A model generated the notes under the pieces. The model was not told the DNA's origin, ran no database searches, and was given only the letters and a program-made list of their open reading frames with translations. A program made the position numbers and the translations under genes. From Bacteroides ovatus (lineage in GTDB: Bacteria; Bacteroidota; Bacteroidia; Bacteroidales; Bacteroidaceae), in assembly GCA_030844565.1 (NCBI GenBank), contig JAUUNK010000067.1, forward strand, positions 1 through 22,877: a stretch of DNA of 22,877 nt, read 5' to 3'. Positions 1 through 8,290 of the stretch are shown here, piece by piece. Within the stretch, counting starts at the first letter, position 1. Each line of letters opens with the position of its first letter.

Positions 1-246
1 CAACCAAAAACAGCGATAAGACACCAAAGAGTCAACCTAAGTCAGGGTATGACAGGGTATCCACATTCCCCGCGATAGCTATTAACAATCGGCTTGTCAG
101 ATGTTAACAGCTATCGCGTTAGCTATTAATACCTATCACAACAGCTATTAACACCTGACAACTCAACTGTTAATAGCTGACAAGCCACCCTTTCTAAGTG
201 AATAGCAAGAGTATAGTCAACGTGATAACACACTATAAACCAACGC
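1..246. other. Intergenic region 3' of the transglutaminase-like gene, filled mostly by a structured repeat
   Basis: No credible gene is seen here. Positions about 64-200 hold copy 1 of a structured repeat (separate entry). The first 60 bases contain only a short direct repeat of GACAGGGTAT/GTCAGGGTAT type. Being just 3' of the last gene of the minus-strand array, the region may act as its transcript end, but no hairpin with a clear U-tract is visible. Confidence 0.6.
75..185. repeat. Structured dispersed repeat, copy 1
   Basis: This 111-bp block aligns without gaps to 22098-22208 in the same orientation. Both contain the motifs AGCTATTAA, TTGTCAGATGTTAA and CTGACAACTCAACT. It is strongly palindromic: CGCGATAGCT at 71-80 is matched by AGCTATCGCG at 109-118. 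Where copy 2 differs, other self-complementary pairs replace these, so pairing rather than exact sequence seems to be conserved. It starts about 60 bp past the stop of the lipoprotein gene at 247. It could be a REP/MITE-like element or a transcript-end structure; it has no coding capacity. Confidence 0.75.
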
Positions 247-2154
247 TTAAAGGTCTATCGTAAACATCTGCTTGCCGTTTCTATAAACAAAAACTTGTTC
301 TTCCCGCCCCCGCGTCCGGTTGCGAAGCCACAACAATGCATTCTTCGGGACATAATAAGTAAGCTCTCTACTTGCAGCTACTTGCACTCCCAACGACTGC
401 CAGTCTTCCGCCCCGGCATGATAGAACAACTCATAGCTATCTCCAGGCCAGATATAATTGTCATCGTTACGGGGAGAAAAGATGATTTTACCCACAGCAG
501 ACTGCCGTCCCATCCGGAAAATGAGAGGATGCGACACTTCGGTCGACTGAAAGAAAGTAAGAATATTACCATCCGTAATGTTACCCATCCGGTCGAAAGG
601 CTGCAAAGGAGTAACTGGCTGCAAGGGAATCCTCGAGCGGCACAAGGTATCTGCACATATACCAAGCTCCGCTAACTCCACCCCCACACCCACCGAAGGA
701 GTATAGCGGATGTATCTATATTTCTGCTTCGAATGCAAAGAAGCAAGCTCATAATAATTCGTAGTAAGCGTATCCTTAAATTCATACAACAAATCCGCCT
801 GGGCGAAAGAAAGGTCATTGGCAGCTTCTATGCGGGTACCCACAATTGCCCTGTAAAGCCATTCGGATATTCGAGGCTTGATAGACATTTTCCTTTTCAA
901 AGTAGCTTTCTCCCCATTTACAATGTCCGGTTCGAGCATCTCCGCCTTTCCATCTTTGTATATAAACGGGTATCCGGCAGGAGCTTGCAACTTGCCGTTG
1001 CATGCCAGCGTTTGATAAATGATATTCGGCTCGAGATTTCGGAAGGTGGCTTTGCCTGCTTTGCTTTCTGCAACATCCACCGCCACCCATCCGCGGGGGC
1101 TAAAGACGGAAAGATAAATATACTTGTCATCTATCTGTGTGGGGACAGTTACTTCATTCTCTCCAAAATAATCGGCTGTCACATCTTTTATACGGAAGTT
1201 GCGGAAAAAGGAAGGTATCCTCTCATCTTCCTCATCAAAAGCAGGAAAAGATTGTTCCTGTGTGCCAAAGCAATATCGGTAGACTTTTCCTTTCTTTCTG
1301 CCGTCGGTTGCGCTGATGTCGCGTGTAGGTGGTAGTTCTTCAAAGTCGAATACAAGAAAACGCCCGGTAGTATCCCGCAGCATATTCCACGAATGATAGT
1401 GTTGATAGTCGGGCGAATACCTGAAAAAGTCAGTAGTTGTGGGTATCCCGCAAGCACGCATGGCATATAGGGTGATGTCGCACGATTCACGGCAATAGCC
1501 GATAGGATGATGAAATAAGAATACACCGTCGAGATGCGGGATGTTCAGTTCGGTAAAGTAATATAATCCTTTTCCTCTCAGTTCATCACACACCGTCCGG
1601 CAGGCTTCCAGCACGTCCTGTCCCTGATAAAGAGAGTCGAGCAGAGAGGAATAGTGGTCATGATAGAGCTTTCTCCACGAAGAAAGCGGTTCATTATCAA
1701 GTCGGTAGGGCAAAATGAGTTCACAGAAGTCATCGAAAGAGAGACTCTTGTTCCAAGGACGCTTCTTCCATTCCAGAAAAGCCAGGTCGATATTCTCTAT
1801 CAAATAGTCAGCACTAATCACTTGCGCATCATATACCTTAGGCAAAGAATAGAATGAAACCTCCTTCCATTTATCAAGACTTTCTTTAGAGAAATCGCGT
1901 GCAATGAGCACCTGTTTCACCGAATCCAATTGCCATCCCTCGTAGGCATACCAATGTGGCATATTCCGGATAAGAAACCGGGCAGCCTCCAACTTTTCCG
2001 GTTCTCCCTTATAGTGGTCCAACACTTTTTCCAATTCAGGGCGGTTGTCTCCGGCAAAAGCAAGGGCGCGTTCCAATTCCCGCTTATCCGGGGAGCAAGC
2101 AGCCATCATCACTAGTAATAGGGTAAAAGAAACAATCCATTTAACGTTCTTCAT
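247..2154 (-). CDS. Transglutaminase-like lipoprotein with C-terminal discoidin-like domain
   Basis: This is a 635-residue lipoprotein: basic-hydrophobic leader with MAAC at residues 17-20, so likely lipidated at Cys20. A transglutaminase-like core lies at about 190-280. GYC at 219-221 is followed by RAxGIP at 233-238, placing Cys221 at the spacing usual for the catalytic cysteine. His254 (HSWN) and Asp270 (VFDFEE) complete a plausible triad, so it may act as a peptidase, amidase or cross-linker. The last ~110 residues contain an ITDGN motif and beta-rich sequence typical of F5/8 (discoidin) carbohydrate- or surface-binding domains. It is the last gene of the array. Its leader carries a copy of the 3' end of the signal peptidase gene (2163-2187). 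The fold call is firm; the substrate is unknown. Confidence 0.85.
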   Translation of the reverse strand: MKNVKWIVSFTLLLVMMAACSPDKRELERALAFAGDNRPELEKVLDHYKGEPEKLEAARFLIRNMPHWYAYEGWQLDSVKQVLIARDFSKESLDKWKEVSFYSLPKVYDAQVISADYLIENIDLAFLEWKKRPWNKSLSFDDFCELILPYRLDNEPLSSWRKLYHDHYSSLLDSLYQGQDVLEACRTVCDELRGKGLYYFTELNIPHLDGVFLFHHPIGYCRESCDITLYAMRACGIPTTTDFFRYSPDYQHYHSWNMLRDTTGRFLVFDFEELPPTRDISATDGRKKGKVYRYCFGTQEQSFPAFDEEDERIPSFFRNFRIKDVTADYFGENEVTVPTQIDDKYIYLSVFSPRGWVAVDVAESKAGKATFRNLEPNIIYQTLACNGKLQAPAGYPFIYKDGKAEMLEPDIVNGEKATLKRKMSIKPRISEWLYRAIVGTRIEAANDLSFAQADLLYEFKDTLTTNYYELASLHSKQKYRYIRYTPSVGVGVELAELGICADTLCRSRIPLQPVTPLQPFDRMGNITDGNILTFFQSTEVSHPLIFRMGRQSAVGKIIFSPRNDDNYIWPGDSYELFYHAGAEDWQSLGVQVAASRELTYYVPKNALLWLRNRTRGREEQVFVYRNGKQMFTIDL

Positions 2155-2162
2155 ATTTGCTT

Positions 2163-2187
2163 TTCTATATCTTTTTAAACATTCTGT
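2163..2187 (-). repeat. Scar: 25-nt copy of the signal peptidase 3' end
   Basis: These 25 bases are identical to 3327-3351, which encode the last residues (RMFKKI) and stop of the S26 signal peptidase gene. Here the block is noncoding and lies 8 bp before the ATG of the transglutaminase-like gene, in the same orientation and at a similar distance from a start codon as the original. It looks like the junction left by a duplication or recombination in which a gene with this leader was copied downstream of another. Confidence 0.8.
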
Positions 2188-2205
2188 GTTCTTCTATATC
2201 TCCAG

Positions 2206-3324
2206 TCAGCGCATTGTATAAAATATCAGTACAGCACCCTCATTCTTCAAGTGTTGTTCCACCGCGGAAGGCACTCTTTCAAAACCTGTCTCGGCAATCT
2301 CCTCATACAAAGAATAATTATCCAGGTAGCAAACCAATCGGTCGCGGTAGGTTGCCAGCGGTTGAAACAAATAATTATAACTACCGACATCCGCATTGGC
2401 ATGAAAGCATCCCGCCTTTTCATCATAGAGATAAGTAATTAAATTATCTCCCACACTGAACTCAAATGCCATATATCCTTTGCATAAGACGGGAACTTGC
2501 GAAATATAGTTGTATCCGCCTTCAAGTATTTCCTTGCGTTGTTTTCTGTACCGACCAGGTATTTTATTTGCGAAGTCTATCGCCACATTCTTCACGGAAT
2601 CGCCTGGGAAGAACACTGTAAACGTATCCGAATCCATAGAACTAAAGACTACCCCGTCTTTCATGGATGTAAAATAGGTAGGTCTCCCTATACATTCATA
2701 GTCATCTTGCTCATATTTTAAATACTGGTGGGTGATTGCCAAGTCTTTATCCGTCACAAAGATTTTATAAAGCGGCTGTTTCAGGTTAGGCCGTCCTCCT
2801 TCGATAGGGATAAAAGTAAAAATAAAATGGTCACTATCAAGCACTTCCATATCCCAAACAACGAACGGAAGTTTCTTGCTCTCTTTAAACATCCCCGTCC
2901 GGCAATCATAAACATTCATGGCATGGCGGGCATTATCTAACGTATAAATATTATATTCGTCCACCGCAAAGCTTTTAAGTTCAAGATATTCTTCCGGTCC
3001 GGCTCCCTTTCTATCCAAAACGAATTTAACTTTCCCCTGCATATCATACACCACCACTTTGCCGGTATGGAAATCGCCCATGAAAATCAAATCATTCTTC
3101 ACCACCATCTTATTTACTCCATAAATATCCGAACTTTCTGTCGCCTCCAATGGTAGAAAATCAATTCTTTCTATCGTTCGGTCTATGAGGGTGTCCACGC
3201 GGGCAGCGTCAAAAGACAGGGTTTCTTCTACCCACACCGCCTGTGTCTCTTTATCCGTACAAGACGCAAGAACAGCAAAATAACCGACAAGCGCCACAAC
3301 AAAGCACCATTTCTTATCTTTCAT
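2206..3324 (-). CDS. Six-bladed beta-propeller (BF3164-like) lipoprotein
   Basis: This is a 372-residue lipoprotein. The frame is open upstream to 3453, but I choose the ATG at 3324 because it starts a normal lipoprotein leader with LASC ending at Cys22, and because it follows the signal peptidase stop by only 4 nt. The body has repeating beta-blade patterns and the family hallmark GAGPEEY. The C-terminus (AVLIFYTMR) departs from the DDNPxLxIY ending of its neighbours, so this is a diverged member. Such proteins are probably periplasmic or surface exposed, but no member in this window has a recognisable catalytic site. Expression is likely coupled to the signal peptidase gene. Confidence 0.85.
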   Translation of the reverse strand: MKDKKWCFVVALVGYFAVLASCTDKETQAVWVEETLSFDAARVDTLIDRTIERIDFLPLEATESSDIYGVNKMVVKNDLIFMGDFHTGKVVVYDMQGKVKFVLDRKGAGPEEYLELKSFAVDEYNIYTLDNARHAMNVYDCRTGMFKESKKLPFVVWDMEVLDSDHFIFTFIPIEGGRPNLKQPLYKIFVTDKDLAITHQYLKYEQDDYECIGRPTYFTSMKDGVVFSSMDSDTFTVFFPGDSVKNVAIDFANKIPGRYRKQRKEILEGGYNYISQVPVLCKGYMAFEFSVGDNLITYLYDEKAGCFHANADVGSYNYLFQPLATYRDRLVCYLDNYSLYEEIAETGFERVPSAVEQHLKNEGAVLIFYTMR

Positions 3325-3328
3325 TCTT

Positions 3329-4060
3329 CTATATCTTTTTAAACATTCTGTTCCATCTGATTTGCTTGGTCTCTTTATCTTTAGAGAACCAGATGCATTG
3401 CCCCACTCCCAAGATAAAATTCTCAGGCAGCAGTCCCCAATATCTCGAGTCATAGGAATCGTTCACATTGTCACCGCGCATAAAGTAGTAATTATGACGG
3501 AAACAATAGCTGTTCAGCAAGCTATCCGCCAGATATGCTTTTCCTTCTTTATCCATTCGCATAATCTTTCCCGTTTCATATTCGATGCATTTATAATAAT
3601 CTGCATAGTTGACAGAATCTATCCGAAGCACGTCGTTACATTTGGGAAGATACACTGTTTTGGTTCCTCTGCCGGTGCGCCAATGATAAGTTTCGCCGGG
3701 AAGCGCTACGCAACGCTTGCAATAAAACACTTTAGTGCTCAATATCATCTTCTCTTTGTCATCGGCATAAGGAAAATTGAAGACTACCACATCTCCTTTC
3801 TCTACATTGCGCACACCTTTCTTACGGGTAATCAACTCCTGCCCCGGCCTTGCAGGATCTTCTTCACATATCCTGCGTCCGGGAATTTGGATGGATGCAA
3901 GAATGTAGTCGCCACCGAGCAGAGTAGGCGACATGGAATAGGTGGGTATAGAGCAAGATACCAGCCAATATACCCGAATCATGATATAGACCTGGAGGAG
4001 CACAAACAGCCCCACGAATGTATATCCTATCTTTTTCATTATCCGTTTAAAAGGTTTCAT
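3329..4060 (-). CDS. Type I signal peptidase (S26 family)
   Basis: This 243-residue inner-membrane protease has one N-terminal membrane segment (about 12-35) and a periplasmic catalytic domain. Ser42 in the YSMSPTL motif is the nucleophile and Lys115 in KRCVALPGE is the general base. GDN at 196-198 and DSR at 204-206 form the conserved C-terminal box. All S26 signature boxes are intact, so it should be active. S26 enzymes remove signal peptides after export. Lying inside an array of exported proteins that includes an NVEALA-type peptide, it may be a dedicated processing enzyme rather than the housekeeping LepB; that is inference. It starts 10 nt after a propeller remnant and ends 4 nt before the next propeller. 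Its 3' end is duplicated at 2163-2187. Confidence 0.93.
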   Translation of the reverse strand: MKPFKRIMKKIGYTFVGLFVLLQVYIMIRVYWLVSCSIPTYSMSPTLLGGDYILASIQIPGRRICEEDPARPGQELITRKKGVRNVEKGDVVVFNFPYADDKEKMILSTKVFYCKRCVALPGETYHWRTGRGTKTVYLPKCNDVLRIDSVNYADYYKCIEYETGKIMRMDKEGKAYLADSLLNSYCFRHNYYFMRGDNVNDSYDSRYWGLLPENFILGVGQCIWFSKDKETKQIRWNRMFKKI

Positions 4061-4070
4061 GGAATGACTT

Positions 4071-4210
4071 TCATTTAAGTTTATAAATTGCCAATACCGG
4101 GTTATCGTCCTCCTTTACAAGCAATAGACTCGAAGATAACGCCGACCCGTCTGAGGATTTCTTATCACTCTCTATCCTTTCATAACTATACTTATTAAAT
4201 ACTTCCACAT
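4071..4210 (-). pseudogene. Propeller lipoprotein remnant: gene start joined to gene end
   Basis: A good ribosome binding site (AAGGAGA, 4217-4223) precedes ATGTGGAAG at 4210, which resembles the start (MWKN) of the propeller at 10036. That frame stops after 12 codons (MWKYLISIVMKG). A second frame through the same bases gives a genuine propeller C-terminus ending EDDNPVLAIYKLK at the stop 4071-4073, close to IDDNPILAIYKLK of the gene at 8909. The simplest reading is a ~1 kb internal deletion that joined the first and last codons out of frame. The bases after the stop (TGAAAGT) match those after the 8909 gene. No product of the original type can be made; a 12-residue peptide could be. Confidence 0.75.
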
Positions 4211-4305
4211 AATTGTTCTCCTTTTTTTAATTTACTAGCATCTTTATAGAGGTCCCCTCATTACACCGCAAACAGGTCTCCTCCAAACTTTATGGGTATT
4301 CTCTT

Positions 4306-5502
4306 TTATTTCTTTAATTTCTGTATCAGGATAATCGGATTTAAGTCGCTTCCATCTGCTCTTGCTAATTTAAGAAACTTTTGTTTCAACTCTTCTGTAT
4401 AAAAATGCACATCACCAGATTCCAATTGCTCCAGAATACCGGGAAGATTCCAATGATCTGCGGGAATGCATTGAATAATTCGTTCATCTTGAATGATAAA
4501 CCTTTCGTGATTGGGTTGCAACAACAAATTTCCTATTTTGGCATTGTGCAAATACTTAGTTGTTTGCATTTCACCTGTTTCTTTCATATATATGGTTGTA
4601 TATTCATATTGAGAATCAGAGAAATATAGAAAAAGATATTGCTCCGATTGCCAGAATCGGTCTAGTCCTGTCACATAGTTGTCACGAATAGCAGTTCGCA
4701 GTGCGGTGGTCCCGTCTCCTTCTATATATTGTTTAGGAAGACGTCTATCCCCAAAGTCTATCTTATAGGAAAGAGATACCATTCTATCTTTAACTGTATA
4801 TAATTCATCAAAAGGCCAGAAACATACTAATGCTTCATTTCCCAACTTTGCATAACAAGAACCTATGCCCCAGCTTTGGTTATTTACCTTTTCGTTAAAA
4901 GGAAGATATTTTTCCGTTTCATCCGAATTTGCTAAATCCATGGTAAACAGATGATAAAAGCCACTGTCGGAACGACTCCCATCATTGGGCAAATAAAGCT
5001 TATCGCCCATACAAAACAAATCTGTTGCCCAAACACCTCCTATTCCTTTCTCGCGTATAAACTTACCGGATGCATCATAGAATACAAACTTTCCCATATA
5101 ATGGTCGAACATAACCATATCGGTGCCATGAACGGTGAAATAAGATATATTGCTATATTCCCCCGGGCCCGTCCCCACCGCATGAACTTTAGCCTTCAAT
5201 TTGCCGGACATATCGAAAACAAATATACTTTTACCAATGTTATCGGCTATGTAGATTTGTTGATTCTGATAAATCAATTTAGTGACTTCTCCAATCAGGC
5301 ATTCGTCGGTAGTTTCTAAAGGAAACATCAACACACTATCCTCCACCAGAGAAGAGTAATCCAGAGACTCACTAACATTGTTCCAGTCTATTTTCACAAG
5401 TTTTACTTCTGCATTCGACTGTTTAGCTGTATTCCCACTACAAGCAGCACAGAGAGCTACCGATAGAATAAGGAGGTAACAGTTGACAGTAATTCGTTTC
5501 AT
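4306..5502 (-). CDS. Six-bladed beta-propeller lipoprotein
   Basis: The protein is 398 residues from the ATG at 5502. The frame also has an ATG at 5541, but that start overlaps the end of the upstream gene and puts 13 polar residues ahead of a clean lipoprotein leader (MKRITVNCYLL), so I prefer 5502. The lipidated cysteine is probably Cys21 (CAAC). The hallmark GTGPGEY is present and beta-blade repeats run through the chain. The C-terminus, LNPIILIQKLKK, is a diverged form of the family ending. It follows the next propeller with a 25-nt gap and is probably co-transcribed. About 95 nt after its stop begins the propeller remnant at 4210. Confidence 0.85.
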   Translation of the reverse strand: MKRITVNCYLLILSVALCAACSGNTAKQSNAEVKLVKIDWNNVSESLDYSSLVEDSVLMFPLETTDECLIGEVTKLIYQNQQIYIADNIGKSIFVFDMSGKLKAKVHAVGTGPGEYSNISYFTVHGTDMVMFDHYMGKFVFYDASGKFIREKGIGGVWATDLFCMGDKLYLPNDGSRSDSGFYHLFTMDLANSDETEKYLPFNEKVNNQSWGIGSCYAKLGNEALVCFWPFDELYTVKDRMVSLSYKIDFGDRRLPKQYIEGDGTTALRTAIRDNYVTGLDRFWQSEQYLFLYFSDSQYEYTTIYMKETGEMQTTKYLHNAKIGNLLLQPNHERFIIQDERIIQCIPADHWNLPGILEQLESGDVHFYTEELKQKFLKLARADGSDLNPIILIQKLKK

Positions 5503-5527
5503 ATTTTCATTTTTTATTATCGCTTCA

Positions 5528-6676
5528 TTATTCAAATTCATACAATATCAAACAGGGATTATCATCTTCATCCAATTCTTGAATTCTTTCCCGGATTTCT
5601 TTATCTTGGATGTTTTCCAATTTTAATAGATCTCTCGGTTGTGCACAGCCTACAAAAACATTTTTATATGCATAGATGGTATGGAAGAAAGGCAATACAG
5701 TGTCTTCCTTAGAAGAACAGTTTAGGTAGTAATTTCCTGCTTTAGATGATTTATCAAAGAGAAAGTAACCCATAACAACCCCCATATCCTTATATTCCAA
5801 CAAGACTTTTGTTTCAGTTTCAAAGATTCCGGTAAATCCGGAAAAATACCCTTGTTCGCATAACTTACATATATCTTCTGTATAAGAAGGTGTATTTTTC
5901 CTTATCTTGTCTTTAGGAATCATTTTATAGAGAGTCTCTATTATGTATTTCGGTTCGAAAGAAGACGTCGCCGATAAATAAGTGTATATCGTATCGCATA
6001 AAGGCATGATTATATCAATATCTTTGCCCGCTTTCGCCATGGGATGCCAAGAATAAGGGTACATATAGTTGCCTACGGTTATCGGCTGATAAGAGAAATA
6101 CGATTTCACTTTTTGCTTATCCATATCAAATAAAGAATACGATTTCGTATCATGCATATCCATCATATTATGACTCAATAACAGGTTGTCGCCGGTCAAC
6201 AACGTATAGTGAGAACTCGGAAAAGCTTCTGCCGGCACGGAAACACTTGACAGATAATTCCCCATAAAGTCATAATTGATTAGTAAATTCTTATAGCTAT
6301 CTATAATAGTCACCTGCTGTTTGGGGTTGTCAACATAAAACGAACTTAATACAATATATTCTTCCGGTCCTTCTCCTTTTCTGCTGATCTGAGATATAAA
6401 CTTGCCTTCTCTTGTGAAGGTATACAATTTATCGTATTCCAAAACAAATATAAAAGAATCATTCATCTCTATCCGAATTATATTCCCCAGCAGGCAAGAG
6501 GGAGAAGTCTCCAGTTTTATAATCTCCCCATGTTTATAAGGCGGAGTTTCTTGCAAGGGTTCCTCCGAAGGATTAAGATTACGGACCATTTCACTTGATA
6601 TTTTCTTATCAGGAGTACAAGACACGGCGATAAAGCTATACAAGAGAAGCATAATCATATAAACTTTCTGTTTCAT
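5528..6676 (-). CDS. Six-bladed beta-propeller lipoprotein, paralogue of the gene at 6729
   Basis: This 382-residue lipoprotein has AVSC ending its leader at about Cys20. It is a close tandem paralogue of the 6729-7883 product: both share RNLNP/HYLNP then EEPL/DEPL near the mature N-terminus, CLLGNI, RIEMNDS, KGEGPxEYIVLSSFY, GNYMYP, IMPLCDTIYTYL and the ending EDDNPCLIxYEFE. The pair clearly arose by duplication. The leader in front of this gene (6690-6724) copies the 3' end and spacer of the ligase/TPR gene at 10556, which is not its present neighbour. Position in the array suggests a surface or periplasmic sensing, binding or scaffold role; no enzymatic residues are evident. Confidence 0.88.
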   Translation of the reverse strand: MKQKVYMIMLLLYSFIAVSCTPDKKISSEMVRNLNPSEEPLQETPPYKHGEIIKLETSPSCLLGNIIRIEMNDSFIFVLEYDKLYTFTREGKFISQISRKGEGPEEYIVLSSFYVDNPKQQVTIIDSYKNLLINYDFMGNYLSSVSVPAEAFPSSHYTLLTGDNLLLSHNMMDMHDTKSYSLFDMDKQKVKSYFSYQPITVGNYMYPYSWHPMAKAGKDIDIIMPLCDTIYTYLSATSSFEPKYIIETLYKMIPKDKIRKNTPSYTEDICKLCEQGYFSGFTGIFETETKVLLEYKDMGVVMGYFLFDKSSKAGNYYLNCSSKEDTVLPFFHTIYAYKNVFVGCAQPRDLLKLENIQDKEIRERIQELDEDDNPCLILYEFE

Positions 6677-6689
6677 AGTACTTTTTTTA

Positions 6690-6724
6690 ATTGTGGATAA
6701 TTATTTTGTTAATAAAGAAATCAT
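6690..6724 (-). repeat. Scar: copy of the ligase/TPR gene 3' end plus spacer
   Basis: The 35 bases match 10545-10579 with 32 identities. At 10556-10579 the block encodes the last residues and stop of the ligase/TPR gene (MNSLLTK); here the same frame would read MISLLTK and stop, but no body of that gene is attached. It lies between the stop of one propeller and the start of the next, just as the original lies between the ligase gene and the NVEALA gene. It therefore looks like a recombination junction, not a regulatory motif chosen de novo. Confidence 0.8.
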
Positions 6725-6728
6725 TTTA

Positions 6729-7883
6729 TTATTCAAATTCATAGATTATCAAACAAGGATTATCATCTTCCTTTAAAGTCTCAATACACTCCCGAATCTT
6801 CGCATCTTTTATATCATCTTTTATCTTCAACAAATTCCCTGCATCCGCATATCCTACAAAAGCATTTTGATAAGAATAGATAATAGGGTAAAATGGTAAT
6901 ATACCAGTTTCACTACTACTAGGTGCCCCTAAATAATAATTTCCTGTTTTAGTCTCTTTATCAAAGAGAAAATATCCTACGACAACTCCCTGTTGCCTAT
7001 ATTCTAATAAACCCTTTTTGGATGTTTCGAATATACCCGTAAATCCTGTAAAATATCCTTCATCCGCCAAATAACATATATCTTCTAGATAATCGGGAGT
7101 TTTTTTCCTTATCTGGCTTCTAGACGCCATCTTTGCAGGTGTTTCAACAACATACTTTGGCTCACACACAGACTTTTCTGGCAAATAGGTATATATCGTA
7201 TCACAGAGTGGCATTATTAGATTAATATCCTCCCCCACTTTTGTCATGGGATGCCAAGAAAAAGGATACATATAATTCCCTATCGTAATGGGATGATAAG
7301 AAAATAATTGTTTACTTACTTCTTTATTTAAATCGTATAAAGAATAAGCCTCTCTATCATTCATGCTCATCATGTTATAACTTAATAACTTATCATTTGC
7401 AGTCAACAAAGTATAATTGCAAGACTCAAAAGCATTCTTAGGAACAGCTACGGTAGAATTATACTTTCCAGTAAAATCATACTTTATTAATATGTTTTTA
7501 AAGTTATCTATGATAACAACTTGTTGTTTTGCGTTATCAATATAAAATGAACTTAACACAATGTATTCATCAGGTCCTTCCCCTTTGTTCCCGACTTTTG
7601 ATACAAACTTCCCATCTTGGGTGAATATGTATAATTTATCATACTCGGAAACGAAGATACAAGAATCATTCATCTCTATTCGCTTAATATTGCCTAGTAG
7701 ACAAGACAAAGTTGATTCAAGATTAATGACCTTAACTTTTGTATAAGGAAGTACTTCATCTAAAGGCTCATCTACCGGATTGAGATAATGGATAGTTTCA
7801 CCTGAAAAAGTTTCAGAAGAAGTACATGATATTATCATTATACTAAGCAAAAGAAACAGATTGATAGGAAGCAATTCTTTCAT
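6729..7883 (-). CDS. Six-bladed beta-propeller lipoprotein, paralogue of the gene at 5528
   Basis: This 384-residue lipoprotein has a leader ending IISC near Cys20. It has the hallmark KGEGPDEY, the paired motifs shared with the 5528 product, and the ending EDDNPCLIIYEFE. Length and motifs are complete. Its leader is directly preceded by a truncated third paralogue (7899-8150), so this stretch once held at least three tandem copies. It is probably transcribed with the array from the upstream genes. Function is unknown beyond a lipid-anchored beta-propeller. Confidence 0.88.
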   Translation of the reverse strand: MKELLPINLFLLLSIMIISCTSSETFSGETIHYLNPVDEPLDEVLPYTKVKVINLESTLSCLLGNIKRIEMNDSCIFVSEYDKLYIFTQDGKFVSKVGNKGEGPDEYIVLSSFYIDNAKQQVVIIDNFKNILIKYDFTGKYNSTVAVPKNAFESCNYTLLTANDKLLSYNMMSMNDREAYSLYDLNKEVSKQLFSYHPITIGNYMYPFSWHPMTKVGEDINLIMPLCDTIYTYLPEKSVCEPKYVVETPAKMASRSQIRKKTPDYLEDICYLADEGYFTGFTGIFETSKKGLLEYRQQGVVVGYFLFDKETKTGNYYLGAPSSSETGILPFYPIIYSYQNAFVGYADAGNLLKIKDDIKDAKIRECIETLKEDDNPCLIIYEFE

Positions 7884-7898
7884 ATTTTCTCTTTTATA

Positions 7899-8150
7899 TC
7901 ATTTCTTTTTTAAAATAAATATTAATAAGTCATTCATTTCTATCCGATTAATGTCACCTACTAAACACGATGGAGAAGTTTCCAATTTCACAATGCTTAC
8001 ATGATCATAAGGCGGTATCTCCTCTTAAGGTTCTTTTGTAGAATTCAAGTTACGTACTGTTCCTACCAATATTCTCTCTGTGGGCTTATTACATGAAAAC
8101 ATAATAATACCGCATAAAGAAAGCACAATTATATGAATAATTTTAACCAT
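7899..8150 (-). pseudogene. Truncated third tandem propeller paralogue with internal stop
   Basis: From the ATG at 8150 the frame encodes a lipoprotein leader (CGIIMFSCNK) and then the N-terminus of the same subfamily: VRNLNSTKEP, PPYDH, KLETSPSCLVGDI, RIEMND. Codon 42 (8025-8027) is TAA where the paralogues have Leu, consistent with TTA to TAA. Similarity ends after RIEMNDLLIFI at about codon 80, and the remaining ~300 codons are gone; the frame runs out in the leader of the next gene. Two lesions (nonsense and 3' deletion) make this a dead copy. The 140 bases between it and the stop at 8291 hold only a short open stretch with four cysteines (MWRECWSCKDK at about 8200-8240) that I cannot assign. 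Confidence 0.85.
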
Positions 8151-8290
8151 ATCCTTCTTACATTAAAAGTTATTTTCTCATTTTTACTCCTCGATATTCT
8201 AAGAGACAACATACGTTAGTCTTATCTTTACAGGACCAACACTCCCTCCACATACTACGTTGTTACATCTTATAAAGGACTTCTATTATT

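Noticed and set aside
2206..3453. 415-codon start for the propeller at 3453
   Set aside because: The extra 43 residues overlap the signal peptidase gene and precede a normal lipoprotein leader at 3324.
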